Shown in pieces: positions 32,343-41,278 of a DNA stretch of 64,000 nucleotides. Where the stretch lies: NCBI GenBank assembly GCA_014655195.1, contig BNBH01000020.1, positions 86,020 to 150,019 of the forward strand, written 5' to 3'. Positions within the stretch are counted from its first letter, which is position 1, and each line of letters starts with the position of its first letter. Both the position numbers and the translations under genes were made by a program. This DNA is from Streptomyces cellulosae (GTDB lineage: Bacteria > Actinomycetota > Actinomycetes > Streptomycetales > Streptomycetaceae). A model generated the notes under the pieces. It was not told where the DNA came from, searched no databases, and worked only from the letters and a program-made list of their open reading frames with translations.

Positions 32343-33527
32343 GTGGGCGGTTCACCACCGATTGCCCCTCATTCAGCGGCCTCCGGACACACCGACACGG
32401 CCCCGCTGCCGGAAGCGGCACGGGCGAGCGTCGCGCTGCCGGGCGCCCGCAGTGAGCTGCGGACGTTCCCGCTCCGGGCCGCCGGTCCGGGGGAAGGCTG
32501 GCTGCGGGTCACCGCGTCCGGGATCTGCGGGACCGACGTCGGCCTGTTCCACCGCGGAGTCGCCGCCGAGACGGTGCTCGGGCACCATGTCGTCGGCCGG
32601 ATCGCGGCCGTGGGACCGGAGGCGGCGCACCGCTGGAAGGTCGGACCCGGGGACCGGGTCGTGGTGGAGGAGTACCTGCCCTGCGGCGAGTGCCCCCGCT
32701 GCGCGTCGGGTGCCTACCGGCTGTGCCCGCAGACCGACCTGTGGGGCGGCGGCCGGCGGATCGGCACGGTGCCGGCCGACGAGGACCCCGCGCTGTTCGG
32801 CGGCAACGCCGAGTTCATGTTCCTTCCGGAGAACGCCGTCCTGCACCGGCTGCCCGAGCGGCTGCCGGAGGAACTGGCGGCCTGGGTCCTGCCGTACGCC
32901 AACGCCGTGGACTGGGTCCTGCGGGCCGGCCGGCTGGCGGCCGGGGAGAACGTCGTCGTGCTCGGCCCCGGCTACCATGGCCTCGCCGTGACCGCCGCGG
33001 CCCGCCTGGGCGAGGCGGGCAAGGTCGTCGTCGTGGGCCTGCCCCGGGACGCCGAACGGCTGGGCATGGCCGAGGCGCTGGGCGCCACCGCGGTCACGGC
33101 CGAGGAGTCCGGGGACTGGGGCGCGGCCGTCCGGGCGGCCCTGGGCGGCGGGTCCTGCGACCTCGTCGTGGACACCAGCGGCTCCGCCCCGGGCGTGGTC
33201 GACGTCGCCGTGGACCTGCTGGGACACGGCGGCCGCCTGGTGCTGACCACCCCGAAGCAGCCGGCCGCCGTCCCGGCCGACTCCGCGGCGATGATCCGCC
33301 GCTGTCTGACGCTGACCGCGGTCCGCGGCCGTCCCCCGGAGGCGATCGACCGTGCCATCGCCTCCCTGGCCGACGGCACGTCGGGGCTGGAGCACGTGCC
33401 CACCGTCGACGTCCCCCTCGACGAGGCGGGCGACATGCTCACCCGGCTCGCGTCCGGCTCCGGACCGTCCTCACCGCACATCGTCGTCCGGCCCGGCCTG
33501 GGCCGCCCCGACGCCCACCCCCTCTGA
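32343..33527 (+). CDS. Zinc-type MDR alcohol dehydrogenase
   Basis: 394 residues. SGICGTDVGLFHRG, GHHVVGRIAAVGPEA and the four-Cys structural zinc loop CGECPRCASGAYRLC mark a zinc-dependent medium-chain dehydrogenase. VVVLGPGYHGLAVTAAARLG is the NAD-binding turn. Its conserved part starts about residue 45. The GTG start at 32343 has AAGGAGGG about eight bases upstream. It is the first gene of the operon before the Rieske oxygenase, so a role as dihydrodiol dehydrogenase, or in oxidising an aryl alcohol intermediate, is possible. This is inference. Confidence 0.82.
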   Translation: MGGSPPIAPHSAASGHTDTAPLPEAARASVALPGARSELRTFPLRAAGPGEGWLRVTASGICGTDVGLFHRGVAAETVLGHHVVGRIAAVGPEAAHRWKVGPGDRVVVEEYLPCGECPRCASGAYRLCPQTDLWGGGRRIGTVPADEDPALFGGNAEFMFLPENAVLHRLPERLPEELAAWVLPYANAVDWVLRAGRLAAGENVVVLGPGYHGLAVTAAARLGEAGKVVVVGLPRDAERLGMAEALGATAVTAEESGDWGAAVRAALGGGSCDLVVDTSGSAPGVVDVAVDLLGHGGRLVLTTPKQPAAVPADSAAMIRRCLTLTAVRGRPPEAIDRAIASLADGTSGLEHVPTVDVPLDEAGDMLTRLASGSGPSSPHIVVRPGLGRPDAHPL

Positions 33528-33551
33528 CCCTCGACAAGGAGAGAAACGCAG

Positions 33552-34838
33552 ATGCTGACGCCGGAACAGAACGAACGACTGGTCCGCACCGACCGCGGCA
33601 CCGAGATGGGCACCCTGCTGCGCCGCTACTGGATCCCCGCGCTGCTCGCCGAGGAGATCCCGGAGCCAGACTGCCCGCCGGTGCGGGTGAAGCTGATGGG
33701 GGAGAACCTCATCGCCTTCCGCGACACCCAGGGCCGTATCGGTCTGCTCGACGAGTTCTGCAGCCACCGCACCGCGTCCCTGTTCTTCGGCCGCAACGAG
33801 GAGTGCGGTCTGCGCTGCGCCTACCACGGCTGGAAGTACGACGTCGAGGGCAACTGCGTCGACATGCCGTCCGAGCCGCCCGCCAGCCGCTTCCACGAGA
33901 AGATCAAGCAGACGGCCTACCCCTGCGTCGAGCTCGGAGGCGTCATCTGGACCTACATGGGCCCGCCGGAGCTGAAGCCCGAGCTGCCCGAGCTGGAGTG
34001 GGCCACCCTGCCGCCCGAGAACATCTTCGTCTCCAAGCGGCTGCAGGAGTCCAACTTCATGCAGGCCATGGAGGGCGGGATCGACTCCAGCCACGTCTCC
34101 TTCGCCCACCGCTTCAACATGGACGACGACCCCATGCACGCCGGCACCCCCGGCATCGAGTACCTCAAGGCGGACACCAGGCCCAAGTTCGAGGTCATCG
34201 AGTCCGACGGCGGTCTGCTGATCGGCGCCCGCCGGGAGGCGGACGAGGAGAACTACTACTGGCGCATCACCCAGTGGATCATGCCCTGGTACACGATCAT
34301 CCCGCCGTTCGGCACCCACAACCCGCTGGGCGGACACGCCTGGGTGCCCATCGACGACGAGAACTGCTGGGCCTGGAGCATCAACTACCACCCCACCCGC
34401 CCCCTGCGGGAGGACGAACTCGACGCGATGCGCCGCGGCGAGGGCATCCACGCCAAGTACCTGCCCGGCACCTACCGCACGGCGGCGAACAAGACCAACG
34501 ACTACCTGATCGACCGTCAGGCCCAGAAGGAGAAGCGCAGCTTCAGCGGCGTCGAGGGCATCGCCGCCCAGGACTTCTCCCTGCAGGAGAGCATGGGCCC
34601 CATCGTCGACCGCACCAAGGAACGCCTCGGCACGTCCGACGCCGCGATCATCCTGGCCCGCCGCCGTCTCCTCGCGGCCGCCGAGACCGCCGCCAAGGAC
34701 GAACCGCTGCCGGGCGACCGGGCCGAGCACCACAGGGTGCGGTCGGCCTCGGTGCTGCTGCCCCGGTCCGTCCCCTTCCAGGAAGGCGCCAAGGACGCCC
34801 TCGTCGTCCGCCCCGGCGAGGACTTCGTCTCCATCTGA
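33552..34838 (+). CDS. Rieske oxygenase, phthalate 4,5-dioxygenase family
   Basis: 428 residues. The Rieske ligands appear in CSHRTAS and LRCAYHGWKYD, and the mononuclear iron ligands in GGIDSSHVSFAHR. MGTLLRRYWIPAL, LIAFRDTQGRIGLLDEFC and ASLFFGRNEECGLRC are marks of the homomultimeric (alpha-only) phthalate 4,5-dioxygenase branch, which also holds isophthalate, phenoxybenzoate and related oxygenases. No beta subunit is present, as expected. The reductase is two genes downstream. The ring substrate is probably a carboxylated aromatic, but it cannot be fixed from sequence. Confidence 0.87.
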   Translation: MLTPEQNERLVRTDRGTEMGTLLRRYWIPALLAEEIPEPDCPPVRVKLMGENLIAFRDTQGRIGLLDEFCSHRTASLFFGRNEECGLRCAYHGWKYDVEGNCVDMPSEPPASRFHEKIKQTAYPCVELGGVIWTYMGPPELKPELPELEWATLPPENIFVSKRLQESNFMQAMEGGIDSSHVSFAHRFNMDDDPMHAGTPGIEYLKADTRPKFEVIESDGGLLIGARREADEENYYWRITQWIMPWYTIIPPFGTHNPLGGHAWVPIDDENCWAWSINYHPTRPLREDELDAMRRGEGIHAKYLPGTYRTAANKTNDYLIDRQAQKEKRSFSGVEGIAAQDFSLQESMGPIVDRTKERLGTSDAAIILARRRLLAAAETAAKDEPLPGDRAEHHRVRSASVLLPRSVPFQEGAKDALVVRPGEDFVSI

Positions 34839-34872
34839 CCCGTCCGCGCACCCGGAAGGAGGGCTCGCCGGC

Positions 34873-35313
34873 ATGCCGCCAGCCTCCCGCTCCCACCGGT
34901 CCTACCAGGCCGACGTACTCCTCGTCCCCCTCGAACCGCGCTCCCGGACCGCCGTCACCTGCCCGGCACCGCACGACGCGCTCGACGGCATCACCATCTC
35001 CGGCACCGACACACCCCTGGGCGGCACGGAGTCCCACCCCGACGTCGTGGTCATGCTGACCCACGACCTCGCCGCCGTCGAAGCCGGCGTCGCCACCCGC
35101 GTCGGCGCCTCGGCCCGCGCGTCCGGCGCCCTGGTCGGCGCGATCGTCATCAGCCCCGACCGCGGCTGGCACGGCCCCGAAGCACGCAGCGCTGCGGCCG
35201 AACTGCGCGCCGCCGCCGACACCGTCGTGGTCCTCTCCGGCATGTCACCCGCCCTCGCACTGCTGCGGGTGCTGCGCGGCGGTCCGCAGACCGCCGGCCA
35301 CGGCCCGATCTGA
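34873..35313 (+). CDS. Small unknown protein in the Rieske operon
   Basis: 146 residues, not recognised. No Cys-rich or metal motif. The centre (PDVVVMLTHDLAAVEAGVATRVGASARASGALVGAIVI) and ELRAAADTVVVLSG suggest an alternating helix/strand Rossmann-like or GTPase-like (FtsZ/tubulin-reminiscent) half-fold. The position between oxygenase and reductase genes, 34 bp after the former and 18 bp before the latter, implies a role in the same pathway. Candidates are an assembly factor, a substrate-handling protein or a small isomerase. GGAGG lies about 12 bases before the ATG. Confidence 0.65.
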   Translation: MPPASRSHRSYQADVLLVPLEPRSRTAVTCPAPHDALDGITISGTDTPLGGTESHPDVVVMLTHDLAAVEAGVATRVGASARASGALVGAIVISPDRGWHGPEARSAAAELRAAADTVVVLSGMSPALALLRVLRGGPQTAGHGPI

Positions 35314-35331
35314 AAGAAAGGCAGGCCGACC

Positions 35332-36315
35332 ATGACGGACACCGACTGGATCCAGGCCGTCGTCACCCAAGTCCGCCTGGAAGCCGACCAGGTGATCTCC
35401 ATGGTGCTCTCGCCCACCGCGGGCGAAACCCTGCCCGGCTGGGAGGCGGGCGCGCACATCGATGTGCGCCTGCCCTCCGGCCTGATCCGGCAGTACTCCC
35501 TGTGCGGCGACCCCGCCGATCCGCACTACACGATCGCCGTGCTCCGCGAAAGCGCGGGCCGCGGCGGATCCGCCGAACTCCACGACACCGCGCTCGTCGG
35601 CACGACCCTCACGGTGCGCGGCCCCCGCAACCACTTCGCGCTCAGGCCCGCCGCCCGCTACGTCTTCGTCGCCGGCGGCATCGGAATCACCCCCGTCCTG
35701 GCCATGGCCCGCCACGCCACCCGGCACGGCGTCCCCTGGTCACTGCACTACGGCGGACGACGCCCCGACACCATGGCGTTCACCGGGGAGCTCCGCGACC
35801 TCGCCCACCAGGCGGGCGCGTCCCTCACCCTGCGCAGCGACAGCGCGGAAGGCCCCCTGCCCCTCGCCGACATGGTGCGCGAGGCCCCCGAGGAGAGCCT
35901 GCTCTACGCCTGCGGCCCCTCGGGCATGCTCACCGCCCTGCGCGCCGCGGTCGAGTCCGACCGCCCCGATCTGACCCTGATCACCGAGCAGTTCACCGCC
36001 GCTCAGCCCCCCGCACCGGCCCCGGACGACGAGGACACCACCCCCGCCGCCGCGTTCGAGGTCGAACTCGCCCGCACCGGCGAGACCGTGACCGTCGAGC
36101 CCGGAACCTCCATCCTCGAGGCCGTGCGCGCGGTCCGGCCCGACGTCCTGTACTCCTGCGAGGAAGGCTTCTGCGGCACCTGCGAGACCAAGGTGCTCGC
36201 GGGCAAGCCCGTCCATCAGGACACCATCCTCAGCGAGAAGGAACGGGCCGCCGGCAACACCATGATGATCTGCGTCGGCGGCTGCGCCTCACGCCGCCTG
36301 GTGCTGGATCTCTGA
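35332..36315 (+). CDS. Phthalate dioxygenase reductase-type oxidoreductase (FMN-NAD-2Fe2S)
   Basis: 327 residues in the order flavin domain, NAD domain, C-terminal plant ferredoxin, the layout of phthalate dioxygenase reductase. RQYSLCGDP binds FMN; FVAGGIGITPVLAMARH and YACGPSGMLTALR bind NADH. YSCEEGFCGTCETKVLAGKP with a later MICVGGC supplies the four cluster Cys. It would deliver electrons to the Rieske oxygenase encoded just upstream. The domain order is opposite to that of TphA1, so the two oxygenase systems are distinct. Confidence 0.92.
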   Translation: MTDTDWIQAVVTQVRLEADQVISMVLSPTAGETLPGWEAGAHIDVRLPSGLIRQYSLCGDPADPHYTIAVLRESAGRGGSAELHDTALVGTTLTVRGPRNHFALRPAARYVFVAGGIGITPVLAMARHATRHGVPWSLHYGGRRPDTMAFTGELRDLAHQAGASLTLRSDSAEGPLPLADMVREAPEESLLYACGPSGMLTALRAAVESDRPDLTLITEQFTAAQPPAPAPDDEDTTPAAAFEVELARTGETVTVEPGTSILEAVRAVRPDVLYSCEEGFCGTCETKVLAGKPVHQDTILSEKERAAGNTMMICVGGCASRRLVLDL

Positions 36316-36362
36316 CCGCCCGAGAGCGGTACCCCCGATCCCACACCCACGGAGGTTCAACG

Positions 36363-37649
36363 GTGAACCTGTCGTCACACAAACCTGCCCAGCCGTCCGA
36401 CCACCCGCCGCCGTCGCCGTACCGCTGGGTCGTCCTGATCGCCTGCTGGGTCTCCTTCACCCTCACATCCATCGACCGCTCCACCTGGGGCCCGGCCTCC
36501 GTCTTCGTCGGAGAGAGCCTCGCCGTACCCCTGGCGAGTCTCGGAGCCTTCGCCACCGCCTACTACGTCGGTTACGTCGTCTCCAACGCCCTCGGCGGCA
36601 TGGGCGTGGACCGCTACGGCGGCCGCATCATGCTGACCGTCTCCCTGCTGGGCGCGGGCATCGGCATGACCGCCTTCGGCTCGACCACGTCGGCGACGGT
36701 GGGCATCGCCCTCCAGGCGCTGGTCGGTCTCTTCGCCGGCGCCGACTACTCGGCCGGCATCCGGCTCATCACCAGCTGGTTCCCCGCCGCGAGCCTCGGA
36801 CTGCCCATGGGACTGTTCACCACCGCCACGTCCCTGGGCACCGCCATCGCCAACACCGTGGTGCCCGCAATGATCGCCAAGTACAGCTGGCACACCTCGT
36901 ACCACACGTTCGGCATCCTCTCCATCGTGCTGGCCGTGCTGCTGTTCTTCCTGGTACGGCCCGGCCCGATGCTCGACACCGACGAGTCCAAGGGCGAGCG
37001 CCCCGCGCGCCGGCTCGACCTGGGCGCCCTGGCGCGCAACCGCAGCCTCGTCCTGACCTGCCTGACCGGCTTCTGCGGATTCTGGGGCCTGTACGGATTC
37101 ATCACCTGGGCGAACGCCCTGATGATCAAGGGACACTCGGTCACCCCGGCCACCGCCGGACTGGTCGTGTCCGTCTTCGCGGTCACCGCCATCGCCGTGA
37201 AACCGGCGGTCGGATTCGTCACGGACCGCTTCTTCGGAGGCGCCCGCAGGACACCCACGATCGCGATCCTCGCGGTCTTCGGCGGCACGCTGGTGTGCTT
37301 CGGCGAGCTCGGGGACCCGAACGCGCTCATCTGGCTCGCCCCGCTGCTGGGAGCTGCGGCCTACGGCTGGACCCCGCTGGTCGTCGCCCTGGTGCCCAGG
37401 CTGGTCCCGCCCTCGGTGACGGGCTCCGCGTCCGGCATCGCGAACGCCACCTGGCAACTGGGCAGCGTGGTGGTGCCCGTCGTGGTGGGCATGGTGTTCT
37501 CCGCGACCGGTTCCTTCAGCGCGGCCTTCCTCGCGCTGGCCGCCGGTCCGTTCACCGGATGCCTCATCATGCTGGCCGTCAGGGAGCGGTCGGCGCCCGA
37601 GGCCGACACCCCGCAGGACACCGCGCCGGCCGCGGGCAGCGTCCGGTGA
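36363..37649 (+). CDS. MFS transporter of the second aromatic operon
   Basis: 428 residues and 12 predicted TM helices. YRWVVLIACWVSFTLTSIDRSTWGPASVF places an Asp-Arg pair in TM1, resembling anion:cation (ACS) or aromatic-acid transporters. GMGVDRYGGRIML is motif A after TM2. AGADYSAGIRLITSWFP and the second-half GFVTDRFFGGARR are conserved. The GTG start is preceded by GGAGG at 9 bases. As last gene of the operon it should import the aromatic substrate. A terminator hairpin follows. Confidence 0.85.
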   Translation: MNLSSHKPAQPSDHPPPSPYRWVVLIACWVSFTLTSIDRSTWGPASVFVGESLAVPLASLGAFATAYYVGYVVSNALGGMGVDRYGGRIMLTVSLLGAGIGMTAFGSTTSATVGIALQALVGLFAGADYSAGIRLITSWFPAASLGLPMGLFTTATSLGTAIANTVVPAMIAKYSWHTSYHTFGILSIVLAVLLFFLVRPGPMLDTDESKGERPARRLDLGALARNRSLVLTCLTGFCGFWGLYGFITWANALMIKGHSVTPATAGLVVSVFAVTAIAVKPAVGFVTDRFFGGARRTPTIAILAVFGGTLVCFGELGDPNALIWLAPLLGAAAYGWTPLVVALVPRLVPPSVTGSASGIANATWQLGSVVVPVVVGMVFSATGSFSAAFLALAAGPFTGCLIMLAVRERSAPEADTPQDTAPAAGSVR

Positions 37650-37713
37650 CCGGACCCCCTGCCTGAGCGTTCAGTACCCGTACCGTTCGACTGCCGTCCC
37701 GGGGCCGGCAGAG

Positions 37714-37744
37714 GGTGGGCGAGCCGGACCGCGGCTCGCCCACC
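37714..37744 (+). terminator. Terminator of the second aromatic operon
   Basis: GGTGGGCGAGCC and its complement form a perfect 12-bp stem with a 7-base loop, 65 bp after the transporter stop. Confidence 0.75.
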
Positions 37745-37802
37745 TCGGAGCCGGTGACGCGCCCGTCGCGCGGTCCGGGACGCGATCAGGTAATCAGGAG
37801 GG

Positions 37803-40272
37803 GTGAACGAGGACGCGACCGACCCCTTCGTGCACGTCCGGGGCGCCGGTGAGAACAACCTGCGGAACATCGATGTCGACGTTCCGCGCAACGCGATGGT
37901 CGCCTTCACCGGCGTCTCCGGTTCGGGCAAGTCCTCGCTCGCGTTCGGCACCCTCTACGCGGAGGCCCAGCGGCGCTACTTCGAGTCCGTGGCGCCGTAC
38001 GCCCGAAGACTGCTGCAGCAGGTCGGCGCACCGCACGTGCGGGAGATCACCGGACTGCCGCCGGCCGTGGCCCTGCAGCAGCGACGCGGGTCGCCCAGCT
38101 CGCGCTCGACGGTCGGCACCCTCACCACGCTGTCCAACCTGCTGCGCATGCTGTACTCCCGCGCCGGCACCTATCCGCCCGGCGCCGCACGGCTGGAGGC
38201 CGAGTCGTTCTCACCCAACACCGCGGCTGGCGCCTGCCCCGAATGCCACGGACTGGGCGTCGTGCACGACGTCGCCGAGGACCTGCTCGTCCCGGACCCC
38301 TCGCTGAGCATCCGCGAGGGGGCGATCGCCGCCTGGCCGGGCGCCTGGCAGGGCGCCAACCTGCGCAGTGTCGTGAAAGGCCTCGGGATCGACATCGACC
38401 GGCCGTGGCGCAGACTCAGCAAGAAGGTCAGGGACTGGCTGCTCTACACGGACGAGCAGCCCTCCGTGTACGTCGAGCCGGAGGAGGGCCGGGTCGATCA
38501 CGGCTACCGGGGCACGTTCTGGAGCGCCCGCAAGCACGTCATCTCACGTCCTCGCCGACTCCAGGAGCGAGAGGATGCGCGAGCGGGCGCTCCGGTTCGT
38601 CAGGAGTGTGCCCTGCCCCGCCTGTGACGGCAGCGGACTGCGGCCCGAGGCGCTCGCCGTGACCTTCGCCGGACGTTCCATCGCCGAGATCAACGCGATG
38701 CCGCTCACCGAGGTCGTGGCGCTGCTGCGGCCCGTGGCCGGGCGGTCCGAGGCCGACGCCGCCACGTCGACCGCCCGGTCCGGGGAGACGACCGAGGTCG
38801 CGGTCCGGATCTGCGGCGATCTGGTCGCGCGGATCGACGTACTGCTCGACCTGGGCCTGGGGTATCTCAGCCTCGGGCGCCGCTCGACGACCCTGTCGCC
38901 CGGCGAGGCGCAGCGCCTGCGGATCGCCACCCAACTGCGCTCGGGGCTGTTCGGCGTCGTCTACGTCCTCGACGAACCCTCCGCCGGCCTTCACCCGGCC
39001 GACGCCGAACCGCTGCTGGACGTGCTGGACCGCCTCAAGGCGGCGGGCAACTCGCTGTTCGTCGTGGAGCACGACATGGACGTCGTCCGGCGGGCGGACT
39101 GGGTGGTCGACATCGGCCCCGGCGCGGGCGAGGGCGGCGGCCGCGTGCTGTACAGCGGACCGGTCGCCGGCCTCGAGCGGGTCGGGGAGTCGGCCACCGC
39201 CCGGTATCTGTTCGGGCGCGCCCAGCCCCTCGACCACCACCCGCGCACACCGCACGGCTGGCTGCACCTGCGCGGCGTCTCCCGCCACAATCTGCGGGAC
39301 GTGTCCGTCGACGTACCGCTCCGTGTGCTGACGGCGGTGACGGGCGTGTCCGGTTCCGGGAAGTCGACGCTGGTGACACAGGTGCTCGCCGAGGTGGTCC
39401 GCCGCCACCTCGGACTCGCGCCCGAGGAACCCGGCGAGGCGCGTCTGGAGGTCGACGTCCAGGACGCGTCGGGGGTCGAGTCGTTCGACCGGCTGGTCCG
39501 GGTCGACCAACGGCCCATCGGCCGGACCCCCCGGTCCAACCTGGCCACCTATACCGGGATGTTCGATGCGGTGCGCAAGCTGTACGCGGCGACGGACGAA
39601 GCCAGGGCGCGCGGCTACTCGGCCGGGCGGTTCTCCTTCAACGTGCCCGAGGGGCGGTGCGAGACCTGCCAGGGCGAGGGGTTCGTCGCGGTGGAACTGC
39701 TGTTCCTGCCCGGCACCTACGCGCCGTGCCCGACCTGCCACGGCGCCCGGTACAACGCCGAGACGCTGGACGTCACCTATCGCGGCAAGAACATCGCGGA
39801 CGTACTCGCGCTGTCCGTCGACGACGCCGCCGCGTTCCTGCCGGAGGTGCCGGCCGCGTCCCGCAGCCTGGAGACGCTGCGCGAGGTGGGACTGGGCTAT
39901 CTGCGGCTGGGCCAGCCCGCGACGGAACTCAGCGGCGGTGAGGCGCAGCGCATCAAACTGGCCACGGAGCTGCAGCGGGCCCGCCGCGGGCACGCGCTCT
40001 ACCTGCTCGACGAGCCGACGGCGGGGCTGCACCCCTCGGACGTCGCGCTGCTGCTGCGACAGTTGCACCGGCTCGTCGACGCCGGCAACACGGTCGTCCT
40101 CGTCGAGCACGACCTGGACACGATCACCACCGCCGACTGGGTCGTCGACCTCGGTCCCGGCGGCGGTGACGCGGGCGGACGGGTGGTCGCCGCGGGTCCG
40201 CCGGCCAAGGTGGCGAGGGCCCGCCGCAGCGCCACCGCGCCCTATCTCGCGGCCCGGCTCGCACGCTCCTGA
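37803..40272 (+). pseudogene. UvrA-like (UvrA2/DrrC-type) ABC ATPase, interrupted by a frameshift
   Basis: A paralogue of excinuclease subunit UvrA, short class (about 822 residues if restored), linked to drug or damage tolerance in actinomycetes. Walker A motifs are GVSGSGKSSL and GVSGSGKSTL, signatures LSPGEAQRLR and LSGGEAQRIK, Walker B VYVLDEPSAGLH and LYLLDEPTAGLH. Zn fingers are CPECHG...CPACDG and CETCQG...CPTCHG. After KHVISR (38549) the frame is lost: one extra C at 38550 restores LADSRSERMRERALRF in the next frame. Two ORFs, 37803-38627 and 38575-40272, result. The GTG start is only one base from AGGAGG, which is odd; the next GTG is at 37830. It may be a true pseudogene, a sequencing error, or a frameshift that is read through. 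Confidence 0.8.
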
Positions 40273-40417
40273 CGCCGGCACCGCGACCGTGGATCCCCGG
40301 GTCCTGGACCGGAGCGGAGAACCGGTGAAATCCGGTGGGTGCGGGAGGTGAGTGAGCGGTCCTTGCCGGTTACCCGGGTGGCCCCAGATTCCGGATTCCG
40401 ACGAGGGAGAAGGAGCC

Positions 40418-40738
40418 ATGACTCACAGTACGAGCGCCCGGGACGTGGTGGAGGCCGTCAAGGATGTCGACTTCCCCGCCGGCAAGGACACGCTGATCGA
40501 AGAGGCGAGCCGGAAGGGCGCGCCGCCGGATGTCGTCAAGGCGCTGCGCGGCATTCCGGCCGAGCAGTACGCCAACCGCGAGGAGGTGGCCCGGTCGGTC
40601 CGTGTGGACCCCGACTCCGACCTGGGGCTGAGCCCGGCTCAGCGAGCCGAGCAGGCCCGGAAGGGCGGCAGGCCCGGACAGTCCCAGCATTTCCGCGAGG
40701 TGCCGAAACCGCCGGTCGAGGAGGAGCTGGACAGCTGA
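40418..40738 (+). CDS. DUF2795 domain protein
   Basis: 106 residues. DVVEAVKDVDFPAGKDTLIEEASRKGAPPDVVKALRGIPAEQYANREEVARSV matches the DUF2795 domain (a helical domain with alternating acidic and hydrophobic residues, common in actinobacteria). The C-terminal part is charged and disordered. AGGAGCC stands before the ATG. It is a small cytoplasmic protein of unknown function. It is not obviously linked to the preceding UvrA-like gene, 145 bp away. Confidence 0.8.
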   Translation: MTHSTSARDVVEAVKDVDFPAGKDTLIEEASRKGAPPDVVKALRGIPAEQYANREEVARSVRVDPDSDLGLSPAQRAEQARKGGRPGQSQHFREVPKPPVEEELDS

Positions 40739-40819
40739 TCTCGCAGCGTGGCACGGACTCCGCGGGCCGCCGGTCCCCCGTGGCCGTGCGGGTGCGAGGC
40801 GCACACGGTGGGCCGGGCG

Positions 40820-41196
40820 TCACAGGGCCATGACCTGGAGGTCGACCAGGTCGAGCAGCGCCCGGAGAGCCGAGCTGGGCCGCCGCGTCGACGACGCGCC
40901 GGGACGCGTGCTCCAGCGGGGCACGGTGCCGTGAACGTCCAGGACGTGCGGCCCGGTGGCGCGGGCGACGGCGAACGCGGGCAGGACGGCGACGCCCGGA
41001 CCGTGCCGGACCAGTGCCGCCCCCATGTCGATGTCGGGTACTTCCAGCGCCACGCGGCGTGCGACGCCCGCCGCAGCGAACGCCCGACCACCTCGCGGTT
41101 GCCGTAACCCGGAGGGGTGTCCACGGACCGCGCACCCGGTCCCGGCGGGCTCCCGGCGCAGTGGTCCGCCCACCCCATGACCGCTCCGAGGCGCAT
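40820..41196 (-). pseudogene. LysR-type regulator remnant (C-terminal effector domain, frameshifted)
   Basis: Two overlapping frames read as one C-terminal LysR domain. SVDTPPGYGNREVV lies in one frame. From about 41087 the next frame continues FAAAGVARRVALEVPDIDMGAALVRHGPGVAVLPAFAVA, then TRRPSSALRALLDLVDLQVMAL. A single-base deletion joins them. No DNA-binding N-terminus lies upstream; the DNA before 41196 is unrelated. So this is a truncated, frameshifted remnant. It is flanked by the DUF2795 gene and the GAF-Fis regulator, so this gap is decayed DNA. Confidence 0.6.
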
Positions 41197-41278
41197 GCGG
41201 CACGGGTTGTCCGGGAGCGCGCAGCCGGGCGCTCGGGGCGGGTACGCGTGACACGGACCAGGGACGGGCCGTCCCTCC

